From: Opitutaceae bacterium
GTDB lineage: Bacteria; Verrucomicrobiota; Verrucomicrobiia; Opitutales; Opitutaceae
DNA length: 64,000 nucleotides
Assembly (NCBI GenBank): GCA_016715765.1
Contig: JADJZJ010000011.1
Location: 1 to 64,000 of the forward strand
Direction of reading: 5' to 3'
Part shown: one piece after another, positions 44,873 to 55,265 of the stretch
Numbering within the stretch: position 1 is the stretch's first letter
Layout: every line of letters begins with the position of its first letter
The notes under the pieces: model-generated
Told to the model about the DNA's origin: nothing
What the model saw: the letters and a program-made list of their open reading frames with translations, nothing else
The model's database searches: none
Translations under genes and position numbers: made by a program

Positions 44873-46105
44873 ATGCCCAGAAAAACCAGTCGTCGTGACT
44901 TCGTGAAAATCATGGCCGTGGCCAGCGCCGCCGGAGCCTCCGGAAACTTGAACGCCCAGCCAGCACCGCCGGTCGGCTCCCCGGCAGATCAATCGGTGCG
45001 GCAGCGCTGGTGCCAGTGGGCGGAGCGGCTCGCCTCGCCGCTCCTGCCCGCCCTCGCGTCGCGCCGGCTCAAGGCGACGATGCCGGTCGAGGCGGCAGTG
45101 CCGGAGAACAACCGTCCGTTCACCCATCTCGAAGGCTTCGCCCGCCTGCTTTGCGGGCTCGCGCCCTGGCTCGAGCTCGGCCGCGACTGCGGCGACTGGC
45201 CGGTGGTGGCGCGCGAGGCCCTGGACGCGGCCACCGATCCGCAGTCACCCGACTACGTCAACTTCACCTCCGGCACGCAGCCGCTGGTGGACGCCGCTTT
45301 TCTCGCCCAGGCGCTGCTGCGAGCGCCGACCGCGCTCTGGCAGCCGTTGCCGGCGCGCGTGCGGGCCAATGTGATCGCCGGCCTGCGACTGACGCGGGCG
45401 ATCAAGCCCTGGGAAAGCAACTGGCTGCTTTTCGCCTCGATGGTCGAGGCGTTCCTGCACCGCGCGGGCGAAACGCGCGACGACGCGCGCCTCACCTACG
45501 GCCTGCGCCGGCACGCCGAGTGGTACGCGGGTGACGGCTGGTACGGCGACGGCCCGGATTTTCACACCGACTACTACAACTCCTACGTCATCCAACCCAT
45601 GCTGGTGGAGATCCTCGACGGCCTCGCCGGGGAAGGGGAGGAATGGAGCCAGTTCCGCGCCAAGGCTGTTGCCCGGCTCGCCCGCTTCGCGGCCGTGCAG
45701 GAGCGGATGATTGCGCCCGATGGCTCGTATCCGGTGCTGGGCCGTTCGATCGTCTACCGGGCCGGCGCCTTCCAGGGCCTCGCCCTCGCCGCCCTGCGTC
45801 ACGGACTCCCGCCGGCAGTGCCGCCGGCCCAGGTCCGCCGCGCGCTCACCGCCGTGCTCCAGCGCACCCTCGACGCTCCCGGCACCTTCGACGCCGCGGG
45901 CTGGCTCCGTCTCGGCCTTGCCGGCGCGCAGCCCTCGCTGGCGGAAAACTATATTTCCACCGGCAGCCTCTACCTGTGCAGCACCGCCCTGCTCCCCCTC
46001 GGCCTCTCGCCAACCGACCCTTTCTGGTCGGCAGCCGACGAGCCCACCACGTGGGAAAAAGCCTGGTCCGGCCAGGACCTCCCCGCCGACAAGGCATTGT
46101 ATTAA
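44873..46105 (+). CDS. DUF2264 protein, Tat-exported
   Basis: 410 residues. The Tat signal SRRDFVKIM is followed by VASAAGASGNLNA. The DUF2264 domain runs from about residue 40: RPFTHLEGFARLLCGLAPWL, DYVNFTSGTQPLVDAAFLAQ, KPWESNWLLFASMVEAFL, YGDGPDFHTDYYNSYVIQPML and GSYPVLGRSIVYRAGAFQ. It has an (alpha/alpha) toroid plan shared with carbohydrate-active enzymes; activity unassigned, but it is often found with rhamnogalacturonan or heparinase-type clusters. Its stop TAA (46103-46105) is part of the TTAACCAC end of the repeat that follows. Confidence 0.85.
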   Translation: MPRKTSRRDFVKIMAVASAAGASGNLNAQPAPPVGSPADQSVRQRWCQWAERLASPLLPALASRRLKATMPVEAAVPENNRPFTHLEGFARLLCGLAPWLELGRDCGDWPVVAREALDAATDPQSPDYVNFTSGTQPLVDAAFLAQALLRAPTALWQPLPARVRANVIAGLRLTRAIKPWESNWLLFASMVEAFLHRAGETRDDARLTYGLRRHAEWYAGDGWYGDGPDFHTDYYNSYVIQPMLVEILDGLAGEGEEWSQFRAKAVARLARFAAVQERMIAPDGSYPVLGRSIVYRAGAFQGLALAALRHGLPPAVPPAQVRRALTAVLQRTLDAPGTFDAAGWLRLGLAGAQPSLAENYISTGSLYLCSTALLPLGLSPTDPFWSAADEPTTWEKAWSGQDLPADKALY

Positions 46106-46210
46106 CCACAAAGAACACAAAGGGCTGATCCTGTCGGTGGGCTTACCCGCGCGCCTATAGGCGCCTTGGACGATTCATCCGCGCTCCGATTTTGTGTTCT
46201 TTGTGGTTAA
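46102..46210. repeat. TTAACCACAAAG element copy 4, with GCGCCTATAGGCGC core
   Basis: 109 bases: TTAACCACAAAGAACACAAA (46102), core GCGCCTATAGGCGC (46151-46164), right arm TTTGTGTTCTTTGTGGTTAA (46191-46210). It begins within the stop codon of the DUF2264 gene. It is followed by a GCTACC/TACTCGC seven-base array (CACTACC CGCTACT CGCTACT, about 46318-46342) before the lyase gene. Confidence 0.85.
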
Positions 46211-46351
46211 CCCGGTTTGGTGCTTTTGGCCTACGCCGGCTCACTCGACTCCCCATCACGCCACCGCTGTAATCACAGCAACCGCCCGCCGCAAGCCCGG
46301 CGTCCATCCTACTCGCTACCCACTACCCGCTACTCGCTACTGCCCGCCCCC

Positions 46352-47747
<1,396 letters not shown>

Positions 47748-47750
<3 letters not shown>

Positions 47751-48001
47751 CCACGGATCACACGGATATCACGGATCAGTGGATGGCCCCTCCTTCGCCG
47801 AGTCTTCGGAGGGCAGGCGCAAAAGGCACAGCATAAGCCATTCATTCTTACAGGAGGCAGCAGAGTGAGCAGAGTACTGGGTGCCGATCCTCAGCTCTCT
47901 CTGCTGCCTCCTGTAATACGGATTGGAGTTCTGTGTTTCAGGTGCCTGCTGTGGCCATTGTATGGGTATACGCATCCGTGTTATCCGTGAAATCCGTGGT
48001 T
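47748..48001. repeat. Triple-nested repeat: CACGGAT arms, CCTCCTTCGC element, TTACAGGAGG pair
   Basis: Outer arms TAACCACGGATCACACGGAT (47748-47778) and GTTATCCGTGAAATCCGTGG.. (47972-48001). Inside are CCTCCTTCGCCGAGTCTTCG.. (47789-47817), then TTACAGGAGGCAGCAGAGTG.. (47848-47874) with its inverse CTCTCTGCTGCCTCCTGTAA (47897-47916). The whole 338-base gap before the sigma-factor gene is repeat. Confidence 0.8.
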
Positions 48002-48088
48002 AAAAAATACCGGTAATTTTTTCTTTAGTGTCTTTTGGTGGCCGGAACGTCATGGTCATGGCACCGGCCATTTCCTTGGTCGGGCGCC

Positions 48089-48637
48089 GTGTCCGCTCCC
48101 TTGCCACCCACCGATCCGGAATCGTCCCGCTGGTTTGCGGCGCACGTGCAACCGCACGTGCCGATGCTGCGCGCGTGGCTGCAGAGCCGCTTCGGCGCCG
48201 CGTGCGAGGTGGATGATATTCTGCAGGATGCATTTGTGCGCGTCCTGCAGGCGCACCGGGAGCAGGAGCTGCTGTCGCCGAAGGCCTTTCTCTTCGCCGT
48301 GGCGCGCAACCTCGCCCTCGACCAGGTGCGGCGCAGCCGGATTTCCGCCCCGGGCGGCTTAGTGCCTTTGGACACCCTGGACGTCATGGATGAGGCGGAC
48401 GGCGTGCCCGAAACCGTCGTCCGCAACCAGGAGCTCGAATTCTTGACCCAAGCCATCCAATCCCTCCCCGACCGCTGCCGCCAGATCTTCACCCTCCGGA
48501 AGATCTACAACCAGTCGCAGGCGGAAATCGCCGCCCGGCTGGGCATCTCCGAGTGCACCGTCTCGGCCCAGCTCACCATCGGCGTCCACAAATGCACCGA
48601 GTTCTTCGCCCGGCACCGGCGCGAGGCCCGGGACTGA
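48089..48637 (+). CDS. ECF sigma factor, FecI-like
   Basis: 182 residues if started at GTG 48089 (SAPLPPTDPESSRWFAAHV); the frame stays open further upstream. Region 2: LQSRFGAACEVDDILQDAFVRVLQAHRE and FLFAVARNLALDQVRRSR. Region 4: LPDRCRQIFTLRKIYNQSQAEIAARLGISECTVSAQL, the usual HTH. It directs RNA polymerase to the promoters of its TonB receptor when released by the FecR protein encoded five bases downstream. First gene of the module sigma-FecR-receptor-thioredoxin protein. Confidence 0.92.
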   Translation: MSAPLPPTDPESSRWFAAHVQPHVPMLRAWLQSRFGAACEVDDILQDAFVRVLQAHREQELLSPKAFLFAVARNLALDQVRRSRISAPGGLVPLDTLDVMDEADGVPETVVRNQELEFLTQAIQSLPDRCRQIFTLRKIYNQSQAEIAARLGISECTVSAQLTIGVHKCTEFFARHRREARD

Positions 48638-48642
48638 AGCCC

Positions 48643-49704
48643 ATGCACGACCAACCTTCCCACTCCCAGCCGGATGATCTCCACCGCATCGACCTCGAGG
48701 CGGCGGAGTGGCTCATCAAGCACGACCGCGGTTTCACGCCGGCGGAGCAGGACCACTATTTCCAATGGCTCGCCGCCGACCCCCGGCACGGCGAATGGTT
48801 CGCCCGGCACCGCGAGACGTGGCGCGAACTCAACACCCTGGCCCAGTGGCGGCCCGAGCACAGCCTCGAGCCCAATCCCGATCTGCTGGCCCCGGCGAAA
48901 TCCCGCCGGCGCCGCGCCCGCGTGGTCTGGTTCTGGTCCGGGGCGCTGACCGCCGCCGCGGCGGGTCTCGCCTTGACCTTCGCCTTCTGGCAGAGCCCCC
49001 GGGTGGTCGAGGCCCTGGCACCCGCCCCGGCGAGGATCGCGGCCCAGTCCTACGAACGGCGCGTGCTGGAGGACGGCTCGGTGATCGAGCTCAACCGTGG
49101 CGCCCTGGTCACCGTGGATTACACCGCGGAGGTGCGCCGGGTGCGCCTGCTGCGGGGCGAGGCGCTCTTCACCGTGGAGAAAAATCCCGGCCGACCCTTC
49201 ATCGTGCACGCGGCCGGCGTGGATGTGCGCGCGGTGGGCACGGCCTTCAATGTCCGGCTCGACGCCGACAACGTCGAAGTGCTCGTGACCCACGGCCGCG
49301 TGCAGGTGGAAACCCCGGCCACGGTTGCGGAGAACCTGACCGGCCAGGTGATGGCCCCGGCGATTCCGGTGCTGGAAGCCGGCGAGTCGGTGACGGTGCC
49401 GCTCACCGTGACCGCGCCGATGCCGCAGGTCAGCCGCATGACCGAGGACGAGATGTCCCGCCGGCTCGCCTGGCAGCCCCGGCTGCTGGAGTTCAAGTCC
49501 ACCCCGCTCGCGGAGGTGGTGGCGGAGTTCAACCGGCATGGCGGCCCGCGGATCGTGATCGCGGACGCCGGGCTGGAGACGATCCCGATCGTCATGTCCT
49601 TCCGTTCGGACAACGCCGAGGGCTTCGTGCGCCTGCTCGAACTGACGGCCGGCGTGAAGGCCGAGCGCGCGGGTGACACCCTCGTGCTGCGGCGGGCGCC
49701 GTGA
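48643..49704 (+). CDS. FecR-family anti-sigma/transmembrane sensor
   Basis: 353 residues. Cytoplasmic N-terminal domain (DUF4880-like: EAAEWLIKHDRGFTPAEQDHYFQWLAADPRH). One membrane segment VVWFWSGALTAAAAGLALTF at about residues 92-111. Periplasmic FecR domain with RRVLEDGSVIELNRGALVTVDY, RRVRLLRGEALFTVEKNPGRPF and VRAVGTAFNVRLDAD. C-terminal STN-like end LLEFKSTPLAEVVAEFNRHG. It holds the adjacent sigma factor and receives the signal from the STN domain of the receptor encoded next. The stop TGA lies in the loop of a GGCGCCG/CGGCGCC hairpin. Confidence 0.92.
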   Translation: MHDQPSHSQPDDLHRIDLEAAEWLIKHDRGFTPAEQDHYFQWLAADPRHGEWFARHRETWRELNTLAQWRPEHSLEPNPDLLAPAKSRRRRARVVWFWSGALTAAAAGLALTFAFWQSPRVVEALAPAPARIAAQSYERRVLEDGSVIELNRGALVTVDYTAEVRRVRLLRGEALFTVEKNPGRPFIVHAAGVDVRAVGTAFNVRLDADNVEVLVTHGRVQVETPATVAENLTGQVMAPAIPVLEAGESVTVPLTVTAPMPQVSRMTEDEMSRRLAWQPRLLEFKSTPLAEVVAEFNRHGGPRIVIADAGLETIPIVMSFRSDNAEGFVRLLELTAGVKAERAGDTLVLRRAP

Positions 49705-49752
49705 CCGGCGCCGCCACAATTCCTGCAATTGGATTTAGTGTGTTGGCGGCGC
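49695..49752. terminator. Two hairpins between fecR-like and TonB receptor genes
   Basis: GGCGCCG-TGAC-CGGCGCC (49695-49712) has the fecR stop codon in its loop. An overlapping dyad GCGCCGCCA (49708-49716) pairs with TGGCGGCGC (49744-49752). The two stems share bases, so only one can form at a time, a layout compatible with attenuation of the receptor gene. No U-run; role inferred. Confidence 0.5.
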
Positions 49753-49783
49753 TGCGACGTCTTGGGTCCGAGTCCCACCCAAC

Positions 49784-52700
49784 ATGACCACCCATCACCT
49801 GCCCTTGCCGCGACTCCGGTCGCGTATGTTCCGGTTGTTCGCAACCTGCGCCCTGACCCTCGCCTGCCTTGTTTCCACCCGGGCGGCGGAGGAGGCCGCC
49901 AGGAGCTTTGACATCCCCGCCGGCGCGGCGGTGGACACGCTCAGGCAGGCCGCCCAGCAGGCCGGCAAGGAGATCATGTTTCCCGCCGAGACCGTGCGCG
50001 GCGTGCAGACCGCGGCGGTGAAGGGCGAGTTCACGCCCCTGGCGGCCTTCAACCGCATGCTGGCCGGCACCACCCTGGTGGTCGTGCAGGACCAAAAGAC
50101 GGGCGCTTTCGCCGTCAGCCGGGTCTCCGACCCAAACGTCTCAAGGGCGGCGCCGGTGACCAAGCGCGACCGCCCGGGAAATGACTCCCAAACCGCTGCA
50201 GCGGGTGACGTCCCGGTCGTCCTGGAGGAATACGCCGTCACCGGCTCGCGCCTGCGCGTGAACTCCGGCGAACGGCCCGTGCAGCCCGTCCTCACCTTCA
50301 CCAGCCTCGACATCGAGCGACTCGGCGCGTCCAACCTCGGCCAGCTCTTCCAGTACATCCCCGCCATCACCAGCTACACGACCGGCCTCGGCACCGAGAC
50401 CGTCACCAGCACCATCGCCAGCGGCCTGGCGACCGGCCAGACCGGCTCGCGCGTCTCCGCCCAACTCCGCGGTGGCAGCCAGACCGAGACCCTGCTCCTC
50501 GTTGATGGCAAGCGCGTGCCCCTGACCGCCCTGCGCAACGCGGGCGGCAACGGCTACGATCTGGGCGGGATTCCGCTCGCGGCCATCGACCGCGTCGAGG
50601 TGCTGCTCGACGGTGCGAGCGCCATCTACGGCGCCGACGCCATCAACGGCGTCATCAACGTCATCCTCAAGAAGCGCTATGCCGGCACCGAGGTGCGTTT
50701 CAATTACGACAACACCTTCGACAAGGACGCGGCGATCATGACCGCGAGTCTCACCCACGGCTTCGCCCGCGGCAATTGGTCCGGCCTCCTCACCCTGTCC
50801 GCCTCCGAGAATAACATCATGTTGCTCACGGACCGTTATCTCACGCAGTCCTACAACCGCACCCTATACGGCGGCATCACCAACCAGTCGCAGCCCACGC
50901 TCTATGTCGAAGGCACGGGCAGCCTCAGTCTGGCCTCCGGCAACCTTCCCGGCACCACGGTCCCGCGCGTGTCGATCCCGGCCGGCACCAACGGCACCGG
51001 TCTCACGGTCGCCAACTACCTGGCCGCCCCGGCCCCGGTGGGCGGCATCACCCCCGGCCGGCAGAGCGCGGTCAACTATTCCAAGGACCGCAGCGCCTAT
51101 TTCCGCCTCGGCTACGAGCTGAGCGAGCGCCTGCAATTCACGGGCATGGTGCGCTTCGGCCGGAAGGAATACCGCGACAACGGCCAGTGGCGCCGCGTCG
51201 AGAACGTCACGATCCCTGCGGGCTATGCCGGCAACCCGTTCGGCGTCCCGGTGCGCCTGAGCAAGATTTTCTACGACCTGCCCCCGCTCGTAAGCGGCAG
51301 CGATACCAGCAATGATGAGTTCTCCCTTTTCGCCACCGGCAAGCTGCCCGGCAATTGGCGCTACGAGGCCGGCATCAACTACGTGAAGGGTAAGAACTTC
51401 ATGATCACACCCGATCTCGCGGGTGCCGGTGGCCAGATTGGCACCCAGGTGGCCCCGGCGACGCTCTTCACCGCGCGGCTCAACGCCGAGATCGCCGCCG
51501 GCCGCACGCCCATCCTCATCTACGACAGCAACGCCCAGTCGCCCAACGCGCCGAACGCCCTGGACGTATTCTGGGTGGGCACGACCCAGACCCGGCTCAA
51601 CGACATCGTCAGCACCTGGACGTATTCCGGGCAGGCCGACGGCAGGATTCTCTCCCTGCCCGCCGGCGACCTGAATGCGGTCGTTGGCGGCGAGCGCCGC
51701 GAGGAGTATGTCGAATTTCCCAATTCGGTCGGCGGCCAGGTCTGGACCGTCATTCCCCAGCGCAACGTGGTTTCGTTCTTCGCCGAAGCGCGCGTGCCGC
51801 TGCTCAGCGAAAAGCAGGGCCTGCCGCTGATGCACCAGCTCGATCTCAACCTCGCGGTGCGCACCGAGGACTACTCCGACTTCGGCCGGGCCACCACCCC
51901 CCGTTACGGTGCCGCCTGGCGTCCGTTCCGCTCCGTCCTCATTCGCGGCTCCTACGGCGAGGGCTTCCTCGCACCCCAGCTCTACCGCATCGCCCAGTCG
52001 ACCGGCACGGTGGGCCTCCCCTGGGCGGCCCTTGCGCCCGGGGCCGTTGATTACTCGCGCGGCAATACCCCGATCACCGGCACCGCCAACATTCTGAGCG
52101 GCGGCAATCCGGCCCTCACGCCGCAGCTTTCCGAAAACTGGACCTACGGCATCATCGTCGAGGTACCGAGGATCACCGGCCTCTCGGTCTCGCTCGATTT
52201 CTACGACAACACCTACACCGACGGTTTCGGCGGCATCAGCAGCATCATGGACCGCCAGTTGCTCGCCCCGGAAACCGTTTTCCGCGGGCCGAAGCTCCCG
52301 ACCGATCCCGCCGACTGGCTCGGACCGATCACCGGCTACGACGCCCGCACCATCAACATCTCCAAGTCCCGCGCCGGCGGCTACAGTGTCGGTATGCGCT
52401 ACCACCGCACGACCGGCTGGGGCGATTTCGCGTTCAGCCTCGCCGGGGAAAAGACCCTCCTCCGCGAGGAACGCATCCTCCCCAACTCCGTCCTCACCCC
52501 CTCGGTGAACAAACGCTTTGTCCCGGCGCGCGTCACGACGGCGCTCAACTGGAGCCACGGCCCCTGGGAGGCCGGCCTCACCAATGTCTTTGGCGGCGAA
52601 TCCTGGACGGATTCGTCGAACGCCACCATTGCACCCTCGCGCTACACGGATTCCGTGATGCGCTGGGACCTGAACGCGGGCCATGACTTCGGCCGCCGTC

Positions 52701-52882
52701 CGGGCTTCGGCGCCCGGGGTGAGTCCTGGTGGCGCCGCGCCCTGCACGACACCAAGCTGCGGGTGACGATCATCAACGTCCTCGACGACGAGCCGCCGCT
52801 CAACGTCAACGGCTCCTTCAGCTCCCTCGTCATCGACCCGCGCCTGCGCCGCTATGTCCTCGACCTGACGAAGCGGTTCTGA
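49784..52882 (+). CDS. TonB-dependent receptor with N-terminal STN domain
   Basis: 1032 residues, outer membrane. Signal region FRLFATCALTLACLVSTRAAE, then an STN signalling domain (residues about 40-110: FDIPAGAAVDTLRQAAQQAG). The plug begins after VVLEEYAVTGSRL (TonB-box area) with IPAITSYTTGLGTE and IYGADAINGVINVILKKRY. The barrel ends RLRRYVLDLTKRF with terminal Phe. The STN domain makes it a transducer for the upstream FecR/sigma pair. The ligand is unknown; the TlpA-like protein downstream suggests a redox-sensitive or peptide ligand. Start 49784 or the internal ATG at 49826 (MFRLFATCA); a CCGCGACTCCGGTCGCG palindrome lies between them. Confidence 0.92.
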   Translation: MTTHHLPLPRLRSRMFRLFATCALTLACLVSTRAAEEAARSFDIPAGAAVDTLRQAAQQAGKEIMFPAETVRGVQTAAVKGEFTPLAAFNRMLAGTTLVVVQDQKTGAFAVSRVSDPNVSRAAPVTKRDRPGNDSQTAAAGDVPVVLEEYAVTGSRLRVNSGERPVQPVLTFTSLDIERLGASNLGQLFQYIPAITSYTTGLGTETVTSTIASGLATGQTGSRVSAQLRGGSQTETLLLVDGKRVPLTALRNAGGNGYDLGGIPLAAIDRVEVLLDGASAIYGADAINGVINVILKKRYAGTEVRFNYDNTFDKDAAIMTASLTHGFARGNWSGLLTLSASENNIMLLTDRYLTQSYNRTLYGGITNQSQPTLYVEGTGSLSLASGNLPGTTVPRVSIPAGTNGTGLTVANYLAAPAPVGGITPGRQSAVNYSKDRSAYFRLGYELSERLQFTGMVRFGRKEYRDNGQWRRVENVTIPAGYAGNPFGVPVRLSKIFYDLPPLVSGSDTSNDEFSLFATGKLPGNWRYEAGINYVKGKNFMITPDLAGAGGQIGTQVAPATLFTARLNAEIAAGRTPILIYDSNAQSPNAPNALDVFWVGTTQTRLNDIVSTWTYSGQADGRILSLPAGDLNAVVGGERREEYVEFPNSVGGQVWTVIPQRNVVSFFAEARVPLLSEKQGLPLMHQLDLNLAVRTEDYSDFGRATTPRYGAAWRPFRSVLIRGSYGEGFLAPQLYRIAQSTGTVGLPWAALAPGAVDYSRGNTPITGTANILSGGNPALTPQLSENWTYGIIVEVPRITGLSVSLDFYDNTYTDGFGGISSIMDRQLLAPETVFRGPKLPTDPADWLGPITGYDARTINISKSRAGGYSVGMRYHRTTGWGDFAFSLAGEKTLLREERILPNSVLTPSVNKRFVPARVTTALNWSHGPWEAGLTNVFGGESWTDSSNATIAPSRYTDSVMRWDLNAGHDFGRRPGFGARGESWWRRALHDTKLRVTIINVLDDEPPLNVNGSFSSLVIDPRLRRYVLDLTKRF

Positions 52883-52908
52883 ACGCACCCGGCCAATCTC
52901 CATTCCTC

Positions 52909-54153
52909 ATGAAATTCACCCGACTGTTCCTCCTCGCCCTGCTGTTTGCCCTGCCTGCGCTTGCCGCGGACAATCCCTTCACGCAGCTCAAGCCGCCGTT
53001 CGAGCCCGATCCCGCGGTCCTGGCCGCGCCCGACGCCGACACCGCCTTCAAGCCGCTCCCGGCGATGAGCGGCATGGAGGGCCTCATGGCCGCCGTCGCC
53101 GGCAAGAAGACCCAGGAGGAGCGCCTGACCGCGATGCGCCACCACATCGTGAAGGTGCTGCGCGCCGGCAGCGCGTTCTGCCAGAAATATCCCGAGGACC
53201 CGCGGCGCTGGCGCGCCGTCCAGACGATGGCTTCCGCCGTCAGGGAGATCGCCAACGAGGACGGTACGCCCAAGGAAGTGCTCGAGGGCGTAACCTGGGA
53301 CCCCGCCGGATTTGCCGCCTGGCGCAAGCAGATCGAGGAACTCTCCGCCGCCGCCGAACACGCCCCCGATGCCCCGCCCGAGGTGAAGCTCCGGGCCGAG
53401 TCAGGCCAGCCCAACGGCCTCCGCGCCCTGTCCAGCGCCGCGCAGAAGGCCATGAAGACCAAGGAGGCGTATGATTTTGCCCCCTACCGGGCCGAACTGC
53501 TCCGCCTCGCCGCCAAATACCCCTCGGTCGAGAGTCTCGGCCAGCAGGTCAGCATCTATTTCCTGGTGCGCGGCAAGCTTGGCGCAACCAAGCCGGAGCT
53601 CGAAGCCGAGCTCAAGGAATTTGCCGCCAGCCCGTGCGAATTCGTGCAGAAGGCCGCGAAGATCGAGCTCGAGAAACTCACCTTCGGCGACAAGCCCATT
53701 GACATTGCCTTCACGGCCGTGGACGGCCGGAAGGTCGACCTGAAGGACCTGCGCGGCAAAGTTGTGCTCATCGACTTCTGGGCGACCTGGTGCGGTCCGT
53801 GCATCGCCGAGCTCCCCAACGTGAAGAAGGTCTACGCGGCCTACCGCGATATGGGCTTCGAAGTCGTCGGCATCGCGCTGGAAAACGGCAAGCTCAAGCC
53901 CGACGATACCCCCGAGCAAGCCGCCGAGAAGATGGAAAAGGCGAAGAAGGTGCTCACGGATTTCACGGCGAAAAACGAGATGCCCTGGCCGCAGTACTTC
54001 GACGGCAAGTGGTGGAAGAACGACCTCTCCACCCGCTTCGGCATCGTCTCGATTCCGGCGATGTTCCTGATCGACCAGAACGGCAAGCTCGTCACGACCG
54101 AGGCCCGCGGGCCGAAGCTCGAGGCCGAGGTGAAGCGGTTGCTGAAACTTTAG
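52909..54153 (+). CDS. Periplasmic protein with C-terminal TlpA/thioredoxin domain
   Basis: 414 residues. Signal peptide MKFTRLFLLALLFALPALAA. A helical region of no recognised family spans about 30-265. The TlpA-type domain runs from about 270: VDGRKVDLKDLRGKVVLIDFWATWCGPCIAELPNV, with the WCGPC redox site, then SIPAMFLIDQNGKLV. It would keep cysteines reduced, or reduce an imported disulfide, in the periplasm. It follows the TonB receptor by 26 bases and has a counterpart at the same place in the second module, implying a conserved functional link. Confidence 0.9.
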   Translation: MKFTRLFLLALLFALPALAADNPFTQLKPPFEPDPAVLAAPDADTAFKPLPAMSGMEGLMAAVAGKKTQEERLTAMRHHIVKVLRAGSAFCQKYPEDPRRWRAVQTMASAVREIANEDGTPKEVLEGVTWDPAGFAAWRKQIEELSAAAEHAPDAPPEVKLRAESGQPNGLRALSSAAQKAMKTKEAYDFAPYRAELLRLAAKYPSVESLGQQVSIYFLVRGKLGATKPELEAELKEFAASPCEFVQKAAKIELEKLTFGDKPIDIAFTAVDGRKVDLKDLRGKVVLIDFWATWCGPCIAELPNVKKVYAAYRDMGFEVVGIALENGKLKPDDTPEQAAEKMEKAKKVLTDFTAKNEMPWPQYFDGKWWKNDLSTRFGIVSIPAMFLIDQNGKLVTTEARGPKLEAEVKRLLKL

Positions 54154-54214
54154 TTGTGTGTGTGCGCGCGGGCCGGGGCGCAGCGCCCCGGCCTGGCGGC
54201 CCCCCGCCCACCTC

Positions 54215-54484
54215 ATGGTCTCCCTGCGCAGCGATCTGCCCCAAACGCCGGCGACCGATACATGGCGCGAGGTGGCGGCGCGCCTGACCTCGCATCAGCC
54301 CGGCCTGCAGGGCCTTTCACCGGCCGAGCGCGTGGTCGCGGAGTACGTGCTGCAGGGCTTCACCAACAAGGAAATCGCCACGATCCTCGGCAAGTCCGTC
54401 TCCACCGTGAAGAACCAGGTCGCCGCCTGCCTCGCCAAATTCGGCGTGTCCAGCCGCGCGCGACTCATCGTCCTCCTTCGCTAA
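54215..54484 (+). CDS. Small LuxR-type (GerE) helix-turn-helix protein
   Basis: 89 residues, nearly all of it a GerE domain: LSPAERVVAEYVLQGFTNKEIATILGKSVSTVKNQVAACLAKFGVSSRARLIVLLR (key residues E, V..G.TNKEIA, STVKN). No receiver or sensing domain, so it would be a stand-alone DNA-binding regulator. Start at 54215 (MVSLRSDLP). The final LLR and TAA stop are encoded by the CCTCCTTCGC...GGAGGACAGG repeat, which may have trimmed the natural C-terminus. It lies between the two ECF/TonB modules. Confidence 0.8.
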   Translation: MVSLRSDLPQTPATDTWREVAARLTSHQPGLQGLSPAERVVAEYVLQGFTNKEIATILGKSVSTVKNQVAACLAKFGVSSRARLIVLLR

Positions 54485-54500
54485 AGCTACGGAGGACAGG
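54471..54500. repeat. CCTCCTTCGC...GGAGGACAGG element
   Basis: Thirty bases, TCCTCCTTCGCTAAAGCTAC then GGAGGACAGG, with GGAGGA/TCCTCC ends. Same element as at 31492, 44331 and 47789; its inverse reads LRQGYGGQ in one frame. It supplies the stop of the LuxR-type gene. The rest of the 54485-54701 gap has no gene, only a GCAGGGAGCTTGCTCCCGC hairpin at 54530. Confidence 0.8.
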
Positions 54501-54701
54501 TTCCTCCTGCGCTGCGCCTTCGCCGCGTAGGCAGGGAGCTTGCTCCCGCTCTGAGAGCGCCAGCAAGCTGGCGGCCGACGGGAAACACTTTTCGGCTGCG
54601 TAACATTCGAGGCAGTTCGGCGCCGGCTGGTTTGTTCCGGCAAGACCGGCCATTTTAGGCCACCTATCGGCTCGACAAGTCGCGCTGGCAGTCCGAGGGA
54701 A

Positions 54702-55265
54702 ATGGTCCCACCGCGACAAATGCCCCCGCAGGATCCTGAACAAGCCCGCTGGTTTGCCGATGAGGTGCAGCCCCATGACGCTGCACTGCGGAGCTATCTG
54801 CGCGGCAAGTTTCCGGGCCATCCCGACATCGAGGACCTTGTGCAGGAGACCTACGCCCGCCTCCTGCAGGCCCGCGAACATGCGCCGGTGCACAATCCCA
54901 AGTCGTTCCTGTTCAGCACCGCGCGCAATGCCGCCTACGACTTTTTCCGGCGGCGCCAGATTGTTGCCATCGACGGCATAGCAGAAATCGAGCTCCTGCC
55001 CGTCTTGGAAGATAGGCCCGGTGTGGCCGAAACTGTCAGTCATGACCAGGAACTCCAACTGCTCGCCCAAGCCATCCAGGCGCTGCCAACCCGTTGCCGC
55101 CAAGTGCTGACCCTGCGCAAAATCCACGGACTTTCCCACCGGGAGATCGCGACCCGGCTCGGCATCTCCGAGCATACGGTCAACGCGCAGGTCGCCATCG
55201 GCGTGCTGCGGCTGCGCGACTACCTGAAGGCCCGCGGCATGACCCATTCCGGAGGTGCGCCATGA
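54702..55265 (+). CDS. ECF sigma factor, FecI-like (second module)
   Basis: 187 residues from 54702; an ATG at 54720 (MPPQDPEQARW) is also possible. Region 2: LRGKFPGHPDIEDLVQETYARLLQAREH and FLFSTARNAAYDFFRRRQ. Region 4: LPTRCRQVLTLRKIHGLSHREIATRLGISEHTVNAQV. About the same length as the first module's factor but clearly diverged. Overlaps the following fecR-like gene by four bases (ATGA), so sigma and anti-sigma are translationally coupled. Confidence 0.92.
   Translation: MVPPRQMPPQDPEQARWFADEVQPHDAALRSYLRGKFPGHPDIEDLVQETYARLLQAREHAPVHNPKSFLFSTARNAAYDFFRRRQIVAIDGIAEIELLPVLEDRPGVAETVSHDQELQLLAQAIQALPTRCRQVLTLRKIHGLSHREIATRLGISEHTVNAQVAIGVLRLRDYLKARGMTHSGGAP

Noticed and set aside
49705..49783. 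Riboswitch between fecR-like and receptor genes
   Set aside because: Only simple overlapping hairpins are visible; no match to a known aptamer core. Kept as a possible terminator/attenuator.
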